DNA of 64,000 nt from Bradysia coprophila (GCF_014529535.1 NC_050735.1:8877739-8941738), one strand, 5' to 3'. Counted from the first letter of the stretch, positions 1 to 9,762 are shown. Notes: generated from the letters alone by a model not told the origin. Translations and numbers: made by a program.

Positions 1-555
1 GGTTCATGGTTTCTTTAGATTCGTCAGCAAATAGATTTGTTTCCACACCAAAAATTCACCGAATATCTTTTACGCTGCTGTGATCTTCACAGTATTTCTC
101 TTTTGTTTTCGTCTTTATAATCCTTTTGTGTAATTGATAATAATGGGTCACATTTAGAAAGACAATTTGAAGTGATTCCAAATAGTTATTTATGTAACAA
201 GAATCTTATGCTGGTATATTATCGCACTAGATGTCGATTATCAACCCGAGGCGAAGCGGATATACATATTTGTGGGCGGTAAAGTGCACTTTTCGTCATT
301 GTTGGTGATAGTGTGAATGCACTTACTGTCAACGGAAAATAATTTACTCAAATGTAAATTATTGATTTGTCTTGTGTCACCACTTCAATCGCCTTTGGCT
401 AGTTCCGTACAGCTTCACACTTGCCAAAACAACGAACAGCGTCAAGTAAATAGTGAGAGATTTTGGTAAACTAGAGTAAATGTTTTGTCTCAGCTCAGTT
501 AGGAAAAATAAAAACTTCATAGCCTTTATTGTAAAAATCCGTCAATTCACTAATG
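1..555. other. Intergenic DNA, no gene seen
   Basis: AT-rich sequence with stop codons in all frames at short spacing. I see no domain, tRNA or clear repeat here. Confidence 0.5.
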
Positions 556-642
556 GTGATGTAACCTAAGACCAAGAAAACTCAAAATATGTGTCAATTT
601 TCATGAAATATTGAGTTTTCTCTGCTTAGTTGACATCGTCAC
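556..642. repeat. Short inverted repeat (hairpin, about 87 bp)
   Basis: The left arm (556-590) and the right arm (608-642) are imperfect reverse complements; both carry AGAAAACTCA next to the loop and a GATGT(A/C)AAC block outside it. It is probably a small MITE or foldback remnant. No target duplication was found. Confidence 0.5.
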
Positions 643-1387
643 AAACATTTCAATTTTTCATTGAAAGCTAACACATTTTAACATCAAACGATGGTCGTAC
701 TTTTTCCAAAAAGGATGCGTGCCTAAAATTATCATCAAAATAATAATAATGTTGTGCCCGAATGTAGGCAACAATTTAGCCATGTGTAGATTCGTCTTAA
801 GAATGACCTGATGAATCGGATGAACAACCTCAGGTACAGATGAAGAAAAACGTTAACGTAGAAATGGACTGTGTGTAGGTTGTGTTTGAATTGTTTACAA
901 TAAAAAGTGTTTTTATTTGTACACCAGCTGGTGATATTCACCTGATGCTTTTTCTGCACATAGGAAGCTTTTAGCAATTGTATTTTTATGACATTTTTCT
1001 AGATTTGGTTTTATCGTCGTCTGAAATAGCTGGAAATATAATTAGAAATAAACTGATCCCATCATAAGAATGCAATTTTGGTGGGTCTCGTTTGTTTCTA
1101 TTGTTTTATTTGTTCCACACATAATCCACGTCCCACCACATAGAAGCAACGTTTGTCTTTACGTTTATTCAATTCCTCAAGTATGTACGTGAAACGGCAC
1201 TCTTCACGCTTCTTTTGTTGACAAAATGTAGAACGATGTGGAGATAAGTTTAGTGAGAGAAGAATAAAAAGTTAGTAAATCTCGAAAAAAAAACTCACAA
1301 TAGCTAATGCTTAAAATAGTTGAAAAAAATTAAAAAAAACCAAGGGTACATGTCACCTTCAAATTTATACAAGCAGTGACGTAATTA
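643..1387. other. Intergenic DNA, no gene seen
   Basis: The longest reading frame, on the minus strand at 735-977 (80 codons), is low-complexity F/L/R-rich and resembles no family. I take it as chance. Confidence 0.45.
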
Positions 1388-1704
1388 GTTTTATCTCCTG
1401 TAATGTCATAATATTCACAATTTGAGTGTCACTTTTAGAATCAAAATGGGCTAGATTTAAACACGTCATTCACAGAACGTACATTTATTAACTGAAAATT
1501 TCGATAAATGGTCATTTGCGCACGGCTAACTTCGATAATTTCCCATTTATTCACTGAAAATTGACAAATTCTTGACAGTATACTAGATATGTGTTTTATT
1601 TGTGGGGAATATGAATGAGTTACGGCGTCATGGCGTGTTTATGTTTCAGTTTGATTTTTTAAATTTGTTTTTTATGGAGATTATGACATTACAGGAGATA
1701 AAAC
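1388..1704. mobile_element. 317-bp element with perfect 25-bp terminal inverted repeats
   Basis: Positions 1388-1412 (GTTTTATCTCCTGTAATGTC onward) are the exact reverse complement of 1680-1704. The interior has no coding capacity, so this is a MITE-type non-autonomous DNA transposon or a pair of solo ends. I could not find a convincing target-site duplication, which leaves the superfamily open. Confidence 0.65.
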
Positions 1705-1719
1705 CTTGTTACTAACACG

Positions 1720-1822
1720 GTAGTAAATGGGGTTTTTGCGCACACGATGTGTTGCCGATACGAGCGAAGCGATGTGTACGATGTGCTCACATCTAGTGCG
1801 CAAAACAAGCCCATTTACTAAC
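1720..1822. repeat. Inverted repeat, about 100 bp
   Basis: GTAGTAAATGGG followed by TTTTTGCGCAC at the left is matched in reverse complement at the right (GTGCGCAAAA, CCCATTTACTAAC). The loop contains a GAGCGAAGCGA motif that also occurs, with one change, near 30730 and 41205. Confidence 0.5.
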
Positions 1823-1843
1823 TAGTTAGCAAAATAGCTAATT

Positions 1844-1877
1844 TATGACATCAAGTGCAAAGTACTTTATAAGCGTC
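1844..1877 (+). repeat. Dispersed repeat, copy 1 of 3
   Basis: A core of about 34 bp, TTATGACATC(A/G)AGTG(C/T)A followed by AAGTACTTTAT, occurs here, at 10472-10505 on the same strand and at about 44592-44626 on the other strand. Such a long shared core over three sites is not chance and marks an old mobile family. Confidence 0.55.
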
Positions 1878-2243
1878 AAGGTCTACCTGACGCAGCGTTA
1901 AATCGTCCCATTGGGTCAATTTTTATTTATTTATAATTTTCTTCCTAAAATTTTTCTGGTAAGATTTTTGTTGATAAGATTCGCGTACTTTCCTCACTAG
2001 CTGCCATTTTGCGTGTCGAATCTGTAAGCGTCACCTACACCGATATCAGTTCTTTTGTAAGTGGATAACAGGACCTGCGTCACACCTCCACTGTAAGTGG
2101 TTTTTGGCGATTCTTAGATTCCAGTATTAGGATGCTACCGAATTACAAACACATCCACTTCTGTCGAGGTAAGCTGAGAAGAGATATCGGAATACAAAAT
2201 CTTGTGTCCTGAGAAGACGAGCGATAGTAGATGTAAAACCAAT
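1878..2243. other. Intergenic DNA, no gene seen
   Basis: No open frame or recognisable repeat in this stretch beyond the dispersed core before it and the MITE after it. Confidence 0.4.
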
Positions 2244-2460
2244 GGTTGTATAACGACAGAGTAAAGTTAACCAGGCAGGAGCGCTGATTTGACTAGGGAC
2301 CTGAATAATCTAGTAGCCTTACATTTTTTGCGAAACAAATTTTTCAATTTATGTCAGTGTTCATTTGAGTTCATTTTCATCCAGTGTATTAGGTCCCTTA
2401 TTTGACGTTTCGAAAATGAATCGCTACTGCCTGGTTTATTTTACTCTGCCGTGGTTGTAT
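2244..2460. mobile_element. 201-bp MITE with 8-bp target-site duplication
   Basis: The element spans 2252-2452. It is flanked by perfect 8-bp direct repeats GGTTGTAT at 2244-2251 and 2453-2460. The ends are inverted repeats of about 30 bp: left ACGACAGAGTAAAGTTAACC, right (reverse complement) ACGGCAGAGTAAAATAAACC, both continuing with AGGCAG. An 8-bp duplication fits hAT, P, Merlin or Mutator-like transposases. A second copy of its right half lies at 7107-7206 and is about 97% identical without gaps. Confidence 0.85.
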
Positions 2461-3023
2461 TCATTAATATTTACAGAAACTTCTCGACTTGCCCCAACTC
2501 GGCCCCAATGACCCCCAATATTTTAGCGTTACAAGTGGTTGTTGAGGAAGATTCGACTGAAATCCGAATTTGTGTGCTACCTTTTTGTTTTAAAAGTTTT
2601 TCGTTCCACGCTGAGTGTGTCGAAATAACTAATTTTGAAAATAAAGCCACAAGGGATTTTTGACTGATCACAAATTACCATATAAGCGACTTATCAGTTT
2701 GTTGCGGCTCGTTCTTAACGATTCGACTTTAACAATCTCATGGCAAAAAATAATTTTATTTTTTAAAAAGCCCGCTTTATCGTTTATTCGAACAGTCACT
2801 AAACGGACAAACAATGAATTTACTGCTTTAAAATTCATCTCTTTATTACAGCAGTTTTGACATTACATTTTCATCGCTGTTTTCCTCCCAAACAAATAAC
2901 AAAAGGTCGCAATAGAGATAAACAGAGATTTTTGTTTCATGTAAAAGAAACATTTATTCACAGAGATAAACTGTGTAAATATTTGGGAAACTGGCAACTG
3001 ATTTAGTGTTGGAACAATAGATT
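2461..3023. other. Region upstream of the first NRBF2-like gene
   Basis: Frames of 60-70 codons at 2451-2860 overlap on both strands and have no recognisable content. The promoter of the gene starting at 3024 should lie here, but I see no clear TATA box or initiator. Confidence 0.35.
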
Positions 3024-3667
3024 ATGGAAGATTCATTTCTCAATTTGGTTAGTCTATTTGTAGTCATTTACGTCGTTGCACTCATCACGAATACATAAAT
3101 AATGATTGAAAACACATAAGATAATCGGACATTCATGCATGTTTACGTATTTTCCAATAAGCATTTCATTGCTGAGTTAACAAAATTCTTGTATGACTGT
3201 AGCACAATTTGATGTTATTTTTTCGTTGAAATTTTCAGGCTCATTTCCATAGTCGTCGTGCTGAAAATCACTTAAAAAAGCGGCGTTTCGATTTAGCTAT
3301 TGAACATCACAAGAAAACTGTTGATCTGTTAAACAAGGCTATCGAACAAAGTAGTATCGAGAAAAATATCGAATGTCTGATACTACAACGCAACTATCAC
3401 GAAAAGTACCAACATATCGTTCTGATGAAAAAAGTACAATTTTTTCACGATATAATGGTGCAAAGAGAACGGCTCAAATCGACGGAACGAGAAAATTCAC
3501 TGAATAGGGACCTGAAATCTGGAACGGACGACGAACTAAATAATTTTGTCGGTACCGATGGAGATGATGATGCGTTTAGTCCTAGTGATGATGATCGAAG
3601 ATTGATGGAAGATTTACCACCACTAGAATTACCTGAGTTTGACTTCGGTAATTTTGAAATTAAATGA
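3024..3667 (+). CDS. NRBF2-like MIT-domain protein, copy A
   Basis: Two exons, 3024-3047 and 3239-3667, joined in phase 0 across a 191-nt GT-AG intron (donor GTTAGT, acceptor TTTTCAG), giving 150 residues. The start is fixed by an in-frame TAG two codons upstream and by homology: residues 1-20 read MEDSFLNLAHFHSRRAENHL, matching the vertebrate NRBF2 N-terminus (NLAH then SRRA). Residues about 9-65 form the MIT-like three-helix domain. The tail is acidic (GDDDAFSPSDDD) and ends with LPPLELPEF, recalling the proline-rich NRBF2 C-terminus. NRBF2 is known as an ATG14-associated subunit of the Beclin1-VPS34 autophagy PI3-kinase complex. At 150 aa it is about half the length of the vertebrate protein and lacks the central coiled coil. 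A paralogue lies 1.2 kb downstream on the same strand. The family call is strong; the cellular role is inferred. Confidence 0.85.
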
Positions 3668-3779
3668 GAGATTGAGAGACTTTTTATTGGAAATAGTTGA
3701 TAGGATAGGTGTTACTTTAATTTGGTCAAAGCTAAGCTTTGCAAATAATTTTATTTCTATACAATTTGGGTAAGAACTC

Positions 3780-3793
3780 AATAAATTAATAAA
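3780..3793 (+). terminator. Polyadenylation signals of NRBF2-like copy A
   Basis: Two AATAAA hexamers (3780-3785 and 3788-3793) lie 113-126 nt after the stop codon. Confidence 0.6.
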
Positions 3794-3799
3794 GATAAT

Positions 3800-4565
3800 T
3801 TAAAAATTGTTTGTTGATAAAACTAGGTCCCACCTTATGGGTCAGGTCCCTTGACACTTCACTGATGAACTTATCAAGAGACGTTGAAACATTCTTTCAT
3901 AGATTTCACAGAATCGATCCTAGAGAACTTAATACGTATTTTCTCCCGTAAAAGTCCCTTGACTTAAAAGTCAATAATACCTACTCCAGCTTTTAGAAGA
4001 ATGTATAAATACATGAGCAGAGGATGGTTGAAAGCAAAAATAACGCACCCTTGCGGTGCAACAAATCATTATTGATGTTTAATTGTCTCAAATACAGAAA
4101 CTTTCAAGAGCAACGAAAAAGTAGAAATATTCATGTAACTCGAAACACTAGTTCTAGTTATCCTACAAACTTTAGAAGGTTTGATACTATTGTTTGGAAC
4201 TTTTTATTTTGTGAAGTGTGGCGTTTGCAGCTCGGGTGCGTGTTTTACCACAGCAAAACGGCTAGTTTAAAAAAAAGCCCAGGCCGAAGGTGATGAATGC
4301 CACCACACAAGGCAAAATTCAGAGTTTCAAACGTAAATGATTTTACCGACTTATAGTCCAAGCCTTCGGTTAATGAGGTTAAAGGTTTAAGGAGTTTAAG
4401 AGAGAGACTACATGCAATTGATTTACAAAACTCTAATGCATCTACTCAGTTCCTGTTGAAAAGGAAATTCTAAAAAATAAAAAAATATTTTTCTTTCAAT
4501 ACTTGCCGCAAACGGACATTTATAAATCATGTCAGCACTAGAGAGGCTTGGGGTGGTATGTGGAT
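3800..4565. other. Intergenic DNA between the NRBF2-like genes
   Basis: An 89-codon frame at 4024-4293 has no recognisable domain and is probably chance. Nothing else is supported. Confidence 0.35.
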
Positions 4566-4640
4566 AAAATTGCATTACGGGGGAATGGGGTCTGAAAAAT
4601 AGAGAAACATTCTGACGTGATTTATGGATGTTCGCTAAGA
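4566..4640. repeat. Possible remnant of a widespread arthropod repeat
   Basis: TTGCATTACGGGGGAATGGG and, 40 bp on, GACGTGATTTATGGATGTTC resemble a TTACGTAA / GGGGGAGGGG / TGACGTAATTTATGGACG signature I associate with dispersed elements of many arthropods. A similar block is at 23700-23760. The recall is from memory and weak. Confidence 0.3.
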
Positions 4641-4902
4641 TTTTGTGTCTGGGAAATAGGATAACATCAGTTACATACTAACCCAGTACGGGCCTGATAA
4701 TACAAAACTGAACAATAGAATGTATGTATAATGTAATGTAATATGTATATGTGCACCACCCTCGGTGTCAATATTATTCAGTACAGTTAAGACTTTTGCG
4801 AAGATAACTTAAATGCTGTTGTTGTACGAAAATTTTTTGTTATCAAACAAAGTGTGAAATTTCGTTAACCAAAAGGATTAATATCCACCCAGTGAGCGAA
4901 AA

Positions 4903-5515
4903 ATGTCCTATCCACATTCTCTTTTTAAATATTTACAAAATGAAGAACCCATGGAGTCTGCTCTAAATTCAGTGAGTCTTTTTAGTGGCGTTACGGCAAA
5001 GCGCATCAACGAAATTTTGATTGAATCTCGTTTTGTTACAAATTGCGCATTAGGCTCACTCATCCAGTCGACGCGCAGACAAGCACTTGAAATATGGTCG
5101 CTATGACGAAGCGATAAAGTGTCACTCGGAAACGGTGAACTTTCTATCGAAAGCCATAGCTGAGTCGACTATTCCAAAGAACATCGAAAATCTCCTATTG
5201 CAGCGCAAACACCATGAGAACATCCAGACGATTATAGTGCGACAGAAGCAAGAGTTTGCCGATTTTCTTCGCCGCAATGGACTAAAAGCAATCAGTAAAC
5301 GTCGTGATCATACGCAAAAAGAAAATCAAGAACACCGTACCGTTATTGGAATCAATCCTAATGACAATTGTGATAAGAATACCTCCGACGATAATAAGTT
5401 TTTCTCGTTGGTTGGTGATTTGAAGATAGAAGAGAAGTTTATGGACAAAGAAATGGTTCAAGTGAAAGACGAAGAGAGTGACGATGATGATGATGAATAT
5501 GTTTCACTTCAATAG
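4903..5515 (+). CDS. NRBF2-like MIT-domain protein, copy B
   Basis: Two exons, 4903-4971 and 5054-5515, joined in phase 0 across an 82-nt GT-AG intron (donor GTGAGT, acceptor CATTAG). Exon 2 opens with AHSSSRRADKHLKYGRYDEA, which matches vertebrate NRBF2 (AHQQSRRAD) more closely than copy A does. The intron lies at the same codon boundary as in copy A. From ATG 4903 the product is 176 aa; an in-frame ATG at 4951 (MESALNS) would give 160 aa and fits the family N-terminus better, although ATG 4903 has the better A at -3. An out-of-frame ATG at 4940 lies between them. Residues after the MIT domain (about 24-85) are basic, then acidic with a run of five Asp near the end. No central coiled coil is present. 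It is likely a PI3-kinase-complex regulator paralogue; divergence from copy A suggests an old duplication. Confidence 0.83.
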
Positions 5516-5565
5516 GTTTAAGTGAAAGACGAAGACAGTATATATGACGAAGACGATGAATTTTC
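5458..5565 (+). repeat. Tandem duplication at the 3' end of NRBF2-like copy B
   Basis: AAGTGAAAGACGAAGA occurs at 5460 in the last coding part and again at 5519 just after the stop; the following acidic GAC/GAT-rich stretch and TTTCA..TCAATA are also repeated. The second unit therefore looks like a duplicated C-terminal tail now in the 3'UTR, beyond the TAG at 5513-5515. Confidence 0.65.
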
Positions 5566-5571
5566 AATAAA
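5566..5571 (+). terminator. Polyadenylation signal of NRBF2-like copy B
   Basis: AATAAA 51 nt after the stop codon, inside the duplicated tail unit. Confidence 0.55.
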
Positions 5572-5883
5572 TATAATGTCTGGAGAATTTTTGTTTTTTG
5601 GTTTCTTGCTTTTTGACCTGTTCTTTATGTAAATTTTTGGGATGTCTGAAAACTTTATTTTTTTCGATTTTTGCCGCACAAAATCCTGGTAATCTTATTG
5701 GTAAGAATTACACATCATCGTACAGTGTTTCTTTGAACGCAAAAGTCACGTGTGTGAAAGAGATGGAAGATATCGTTGAGAATTGTGTAGAAAAAGATGC
5801 AAATAGTCGGCACGCGTGAATGGTATATCTCCAACAGAGTATACTGACGTATATACACATTTCTTGTTCCAACGTTCCTTCGA

Positions 5884-5945
5884 GTTACTACGAGGGCTGC
5901 TATTTATATTTGTGGACCTGGGTGCTGCTAGTGCTTTTCGATACT
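5884..5945. mobile_element. Possible solo end of a mariner element
   Basis: GTTACTACGAGGGCTGCTAT followed by TTATATTTGTGG resembles the terminal repeat of mariner transposons. No transposase and no second end were found nearby, so this would be a solo or decayed end. It rests on recall of the family's end sequence. Confidence 0.35.
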
Positions 5946-6032
5946 AGTCACTGTGGTAGCAGATAATTTTCTACATTTTTAGGACGAAATACCGCAAAGA
6001 GAACGATAAAATGTCCTTTCGGCTAGTAACAG

Positions 6033-6245
6033 AAGGCCGTTCTCCCAGAAATCCTGTTGTGTGAAAATGTCGATTCAAATTTTCATATTGCCACCATTGA
6101 AACAGGAATCGTGATAGGTACTCGATTCTTTGTCACGTGCGGCGAACTTCCAAATGATATATGGGCTGTTTCATGTAATTTAACTTTCCCGCCTTTAAAA
6201 TGTTCTCAGGGATCTCGATTCACAAACAAAAACTACACTTCCTAG
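6033..6245 (+). other. Coding-like exon of unknown product
   Basis: After a possible acceptor (AGTAACAG, ending 6032) the frame runs open for 71 codons to the TAG at 6243-6245, with Cys-rich, non-repetitive content (LLCENVDSNFHIATIETG, FFVTCGELPNDIWAV). It might be an exon or a remnant of a secreted protein gene. A 73-codon frame at 5598-5819 may belong with it. I do not recognise either, and chance is possible. Confidence 0.25.
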
Positions 6246-7106
6246 ACATCTAAGCGTTACTCATTCTACATAACTTCATGTGAGAAAAATTAGTTTGTTG
6301 CCTTGAAAATTGTCGTGAAGTCGACCAACTCGAAAATAGAGTAAACGGAGTAATCAAAGAAAGTATAGTTTTCATTTTCATAAATTTGTCTTTAAAAAAC
6401 GTTTTATTTACGTTCCTTCTATCGAAGCCAAATAAAATATGGAAAGTATAAGAAGACTCAATATGAGTGTCCTAACTATTTAGCCTGTTTTCGAGTTAGC
6501 GACTCGATACATTGAGTGGTGTATCGTTAGAAAGGTATGACCTCTGACTATAAGATACAAATTAACTTCGATAAAAATATGTAAACTCAGTGAACTTTTG
6601 TGACAAAATGGTTTCGAAGGGGTGCATGAAATTTCATGAAATGAAAAATTTTGTATAGGGAAGGAGCTGGTCCGATTTTACTGAATGCTGTTCTGAGCTC
6701 CCAAAACGTCCCTGAATCGATGTGCGTTTTTAGTTTTTGGGTACATTTCGGAAAAACTTCTTTTTTGTTGAGGAGGGGCGTGGGGGACACTAAATATCTT
6801 AAAATTAAGTTTTTATCGTCTAATTACCTGTGAAATGGGTTTCAGTTGAATGGTAGAGACTTATTTGAGTCATACAAATCATTTTACAACCTTAAAACAT
6901 TATTCTAAAACATTCTGATTCGTGGCTTAATCAGGAGTGTTCCATCGATTACATTTTGAGCAACAAATATAGCTTTTGCGAGCATTCCCACACAAACGAT
7001 TTTGATTTTGCGGTCAAATCACTCAAAAAACATTCTCCAATCATTTCCAAACCAATATCCCCATGTTCACGGAAGTCTCAAAATAATGTGGTTCAGCCCC
7101 ACCGTG
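6246..7106. other. Intergenic DNA with weak repeat traces
   Basis: Around 6518-6540 the phrase GTGTATCGTTAGAAAGGTAT resembles the repeat at 12830-13015 (GGGGTGTCATTAGAAAGGTA). Frames of 60-68 codons at 6587-7208 overlap on both strands and show nothing recognisable. Confidence 0.35.
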
Positions 7107-7206
7107 GTCAGTGTTCATTTGAGTTCATTTTCATCCAGTGTATTAGGTCCCTTATTTGACGTTTCGAAAATGAACCACTCCTGCCTGGTTTATTTTACTC
7201 TGCCGT
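7107..7206 (+). mobile_element. Truncated copy of the 2252-2452 MITE (right half)
   Basis: Matches 2353-2452 over 100 bp without gaps and with about three mismatches, ending at the same terminal repeat (TTTACTCTGCCGT). The left half is missing. It sits 111 bp upstream of the transposase gene, but its orientation shows it is not that element's own left end. Confidence 0.8.
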
Positions 7207-7317
7207 GACAAAACGCTCTCAATAATTTGAACTGTCAATGAAATGTAAACATTTTTGAATTATAACCTCATTTGATCTAATACTGTACAAAGTTGATAAT
7301 CAAAAACATCCGAAATA

Positions 7318-8361
7318 ATGTCGCAAATCTTGGTGAATGTGTGTAAGACGCAAGCCTCCGGCGAAGTGAAATGGTACGCACTATATGCATATTTCTATTT
7401 GGGACAAAGCAAAACGCAGGTTGCGAAAATGTACCACAAAAGCATTTCAACGATCACCAACTGGATTCTACAATATGAAGGTACTGGTTCCGTGGCTCGA
7501 GCAGCAAGAGTACAAATACCATCGAAGTTCGATGAGGGAAAAGTACAATGGATTCTCGATTTATATCACGAAAATCCAGTCCTCTATCTCGACGAAACCA
7601 GGCACGAATTTCAAAAACATTTCAACATTTCGATTTCGTCGTCACACGTCTGCCACATACTCCACGCAAACAACATGTCATGGAAGACATTGGAGAAAAG
7701 AGCAATTCAAATCAAACACAGCGAAGTTGTGAAATTCATGGCCGAACTATGCGCTATCGATTGGGATTATAGCAGTCTGGTCTTCCTGGATGAAGTTTCC
7801 ATTGATAATCAGGGTCTTCTGCGCACAAAAGGATATGGAGTAATCGGCCAAAGACTTGTGTATCGTGGAGAGTTTAACAGAAAACCCCGGATGTCAATGC
7901 TGGCGTTTTTGGGGCAAAACGGAATTTTGGACACATATGTAACAGAGGGCACATTCAACCGGCTGAAATTCTTCGAAAATTGCAAAGACTTTGCACTGTC
8001 CGGAAATTGTCAAAAATATCCTGGTCGCAACTCGGTTTGGATATTGGATGCAGCCAAAATCCATTGCCATCCGAGCATAGTTCGTTACTTGAGATCGCTT
8101 GGGATTCTTCCCATATTTTTGCCGGTGTATTGTCCGTTTTTCAATCCCATCGAATACATCTTTGGAATCGTCACAAAACACCTTCAAAGAAAGTCAGCTG
8201 GCAGCAAGAAAAACATGGAAATTTTGGTGAATGAAGAGTTTACGCGGATGAGAGAATTCAATTGCACCAAACTGTTCAAAAAATGCGGATATGTAATGAG
8301 CGGCAAGTTTGATCCGGCCGTTGCCTCCCAGCAATCCGGAAAAGATCTGGGCTTTCAATAA
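7318..8361 (+). CDS. Tc1/mariner-superfamily (DD34E) transposase
   Basis: An intact 347-aa frame. Residues about 15-65 form a helix-turn-helix (QVAKMYHKSISTITNWI), about 70-130 a second HTH-like unit, and 150-285 the DDE nuclease fold. The catalytic triad is visible as D158 (VFLDEVS), D244 (WILDAAKIH) and E279 (FNPIEYIF), with 34 residues between the last two, the Tc1-type spacing. Length agrees with the family. It cuts and pastes its own element through a DDE mechanism in the nucleus. No stop or frameshift breaks it, so it may still be functional or only recently dead. I could not find terminal inverted repeats with TA duplications around it. A gene of unknown function converges on it from the other strand (8745-9762) and may belong to the same element. 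Confidence 0.85.
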   Translation: MSQILVNVCKTQASGEVKWYALYAYFYLGQSKTQVAKMYHKSISTITNWILQYEGTGSVARAARVQIPSKFDEGKVQWILDLYHENPVLYLDETRHEFQKHFNISISSSHVCHILHANNMSWKTLEKRAIQIKHSEVVKFMAELCAIDWDYSSLVFLDEVSIDNQGLLRTKGYGVIGQRLVYRGEFNRKPRMSMLAFLGQNGILDTYVTEGTFNRLKFFENCKDFALSGNCQKYPGRNSVWILDAAKIHCHPSIVRYLRSLGILPIFLPVYCPFFNPIEYIFGIVTKHLQRKSAGSKKNMEILVNEEFTRMREFNCTKLFKKCGYVMSGKFDPAVASQQSGKDLGFQ

Positions 8362-8608
8362 TTAATTGAACTGTGACCTGACACATATAAAGCGAAACAA
8401 AGTCATTGGAGCCTCATTTACGTGCTGACGGTTGCACTGAAACGTTCGTTTAATTTTTTGAATTTTTTTTAATCCAATTCGTAATTTACAAAGCGTACAT
8501 TACTTGTGCCCTCAGTCAGTTCAGTTTTGTAAGCTTCATTTTGTTGAAATAAACGCTAATTGTGGTCGGCATCCACTAAATCCGTTATCTGCTGTTTTTC
8601 CTCAATGC

Positions 8609-8806
8609 TTACGGCCCAACTTCAACATGCAACGCGCCATTCATTGCACCAACCAATCCACTATGAGTAGCCAACATCTCTTCTGTTGCGGTTAGTCTGA
8701 CCTCGAATACTTCGAATGCACGGAGCGTCGCTTCCTTTAATTTGTTAAATTCCTGCCGAAATATTCTGATGTTTTCGTTGTACAAATCGTTCAATTTGCA
8801 ATCCAT
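8609..8806 (-). CDS. Small coiled-coil-like frame overlapping the orphan minus-strand gene
   Basis: From an ATG near 8806 the minus strand encodes 65 residues rich in charged heptads (NENIRIFRQEFNKLKEATLR). It overlaps the last 62 nt of the larger gene in a different frame. Either it is the original C-terminus of that gene after a one-base indel in the AAAAA run near 8804-8808, or it is a separate overlapping product. I cannot tell which. Confidence 0.4.
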   Translation of the reverse strand: MDCKLNDLYNENIRIFRQEFNKLKEATLRAFEVFEVRLTATEEMLATHSGLVGAMNGALHVEVGP

Positions 8807-9762
8807 TTTTCGCGGACCGCATGACCTCAGCCTCAGCAGTTGGCACCGACCGGAATAGGTGAATCAAATGTACAGGAGGAAGATCACTTATCATCGCAGC
8901 TTGTCTGTGGACTGGCGCGTCATGTACGGCATTAGCCCACATTGTCCACGAAGACGTGTTGCCAGACAAGTTTTCTTTCAGTTTTCGTGCCAAATCAGTT
9001 AGCGTGACTGTGTTGATTGCACCGGCTCTGTCGCGTTCGGATGGCGTTGAAATGGCTGCAGTCGCTTTTTGATGTATTTTTTTGGAAGCGATGGCTTTAC
9101 CATAAATATGCACCATCACGTTTACATGCTTGTCACGCATTTTGCGCAACACATCCGAGCTTAGCTGACTGACCATGTAATTCTTCTTTGCAATCTTGTC
9201 CTGGAAGATGATGTAATTGCCAATCTCGTCTCTGGTCGGGTTTTCATTTTCAGCGAAGGCGAATTTGTCGACATCCACAAGTATTTCCCGCTTGACCCAT
9301 TGATGAGCTCTCTGCCAAATAACATCCAACACTTCAGCCCGAGTTTCACCCGCAACTTCCTCTTCTATGTCTTGGCTGATCGCCTTTTGGCCGATAAACT
9401 CTTTCTGTTGATAATGTGCGATGAAACGATACAACGCCCCGATGTTATCAACTGTCACTTCCATTTCTGCATCAATCTCCAAAAGTTCGGTGTTCGACTA
9501 CGAGAACTGTAAAAGGCATTGATTTTGTAGGATTTGTAAATATAATTAATTAACTCTTTCGCCGACCTTCCTGCTTTAAAAATGAAAAGAAAAATTTTTC
9601 GCTGGAAAACGCAAATAACTTTTTGGTTAGGTTAGGTTTTTTTTTTTTTAGACAACTGTCACTGACGTATCTAGGTTTTATTATAATATTTTCCAGACGC
9701 TTATGGTACTTTTTAATAGTTTTGCCAGGCTCGACAAGCTCAACTTCCTTATCGTTGCTCAT
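8745..9762 (-). CDS. Unrecognised spliced gene convergent with the transposase
   Basis: Minus-strand model: exon 1 9762-9667 (32 codons, starting MSNDKEVELVEPGKTIKKYH) and exon 2 9497-8745, joined in phase 0 across a 169-nt intron (donor GTCAGT, acceptor CTCGTAG), giving 282 residues. The exon 2 frame alone is open for over 245 codons, which is unlikely by chance. The central part is mixed charged and helical (NYMVSQLSSDVLRKMRDKHV), followed by a Trp/Pro segment (SWTMWANAVHDAPVHRQAAM, then DLPPVHLIHLFRSVP). I do not recognise the family. Its position, tail to tail with an intact transposase, suggests an accessory gene of a transposon, but a host gene is possible. The splice model is a prediction; exon 1 is the weaker part. 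Confidence 0.5.

Noticed and set aside
9616..9650. GGTTAGGTTAGG followed by a T run, like insect telomere repeat TTAGG
   Set aside because: Only two units, inside a predicted intron; Diptera generally lack this telomere repeat, so chance is more likely.
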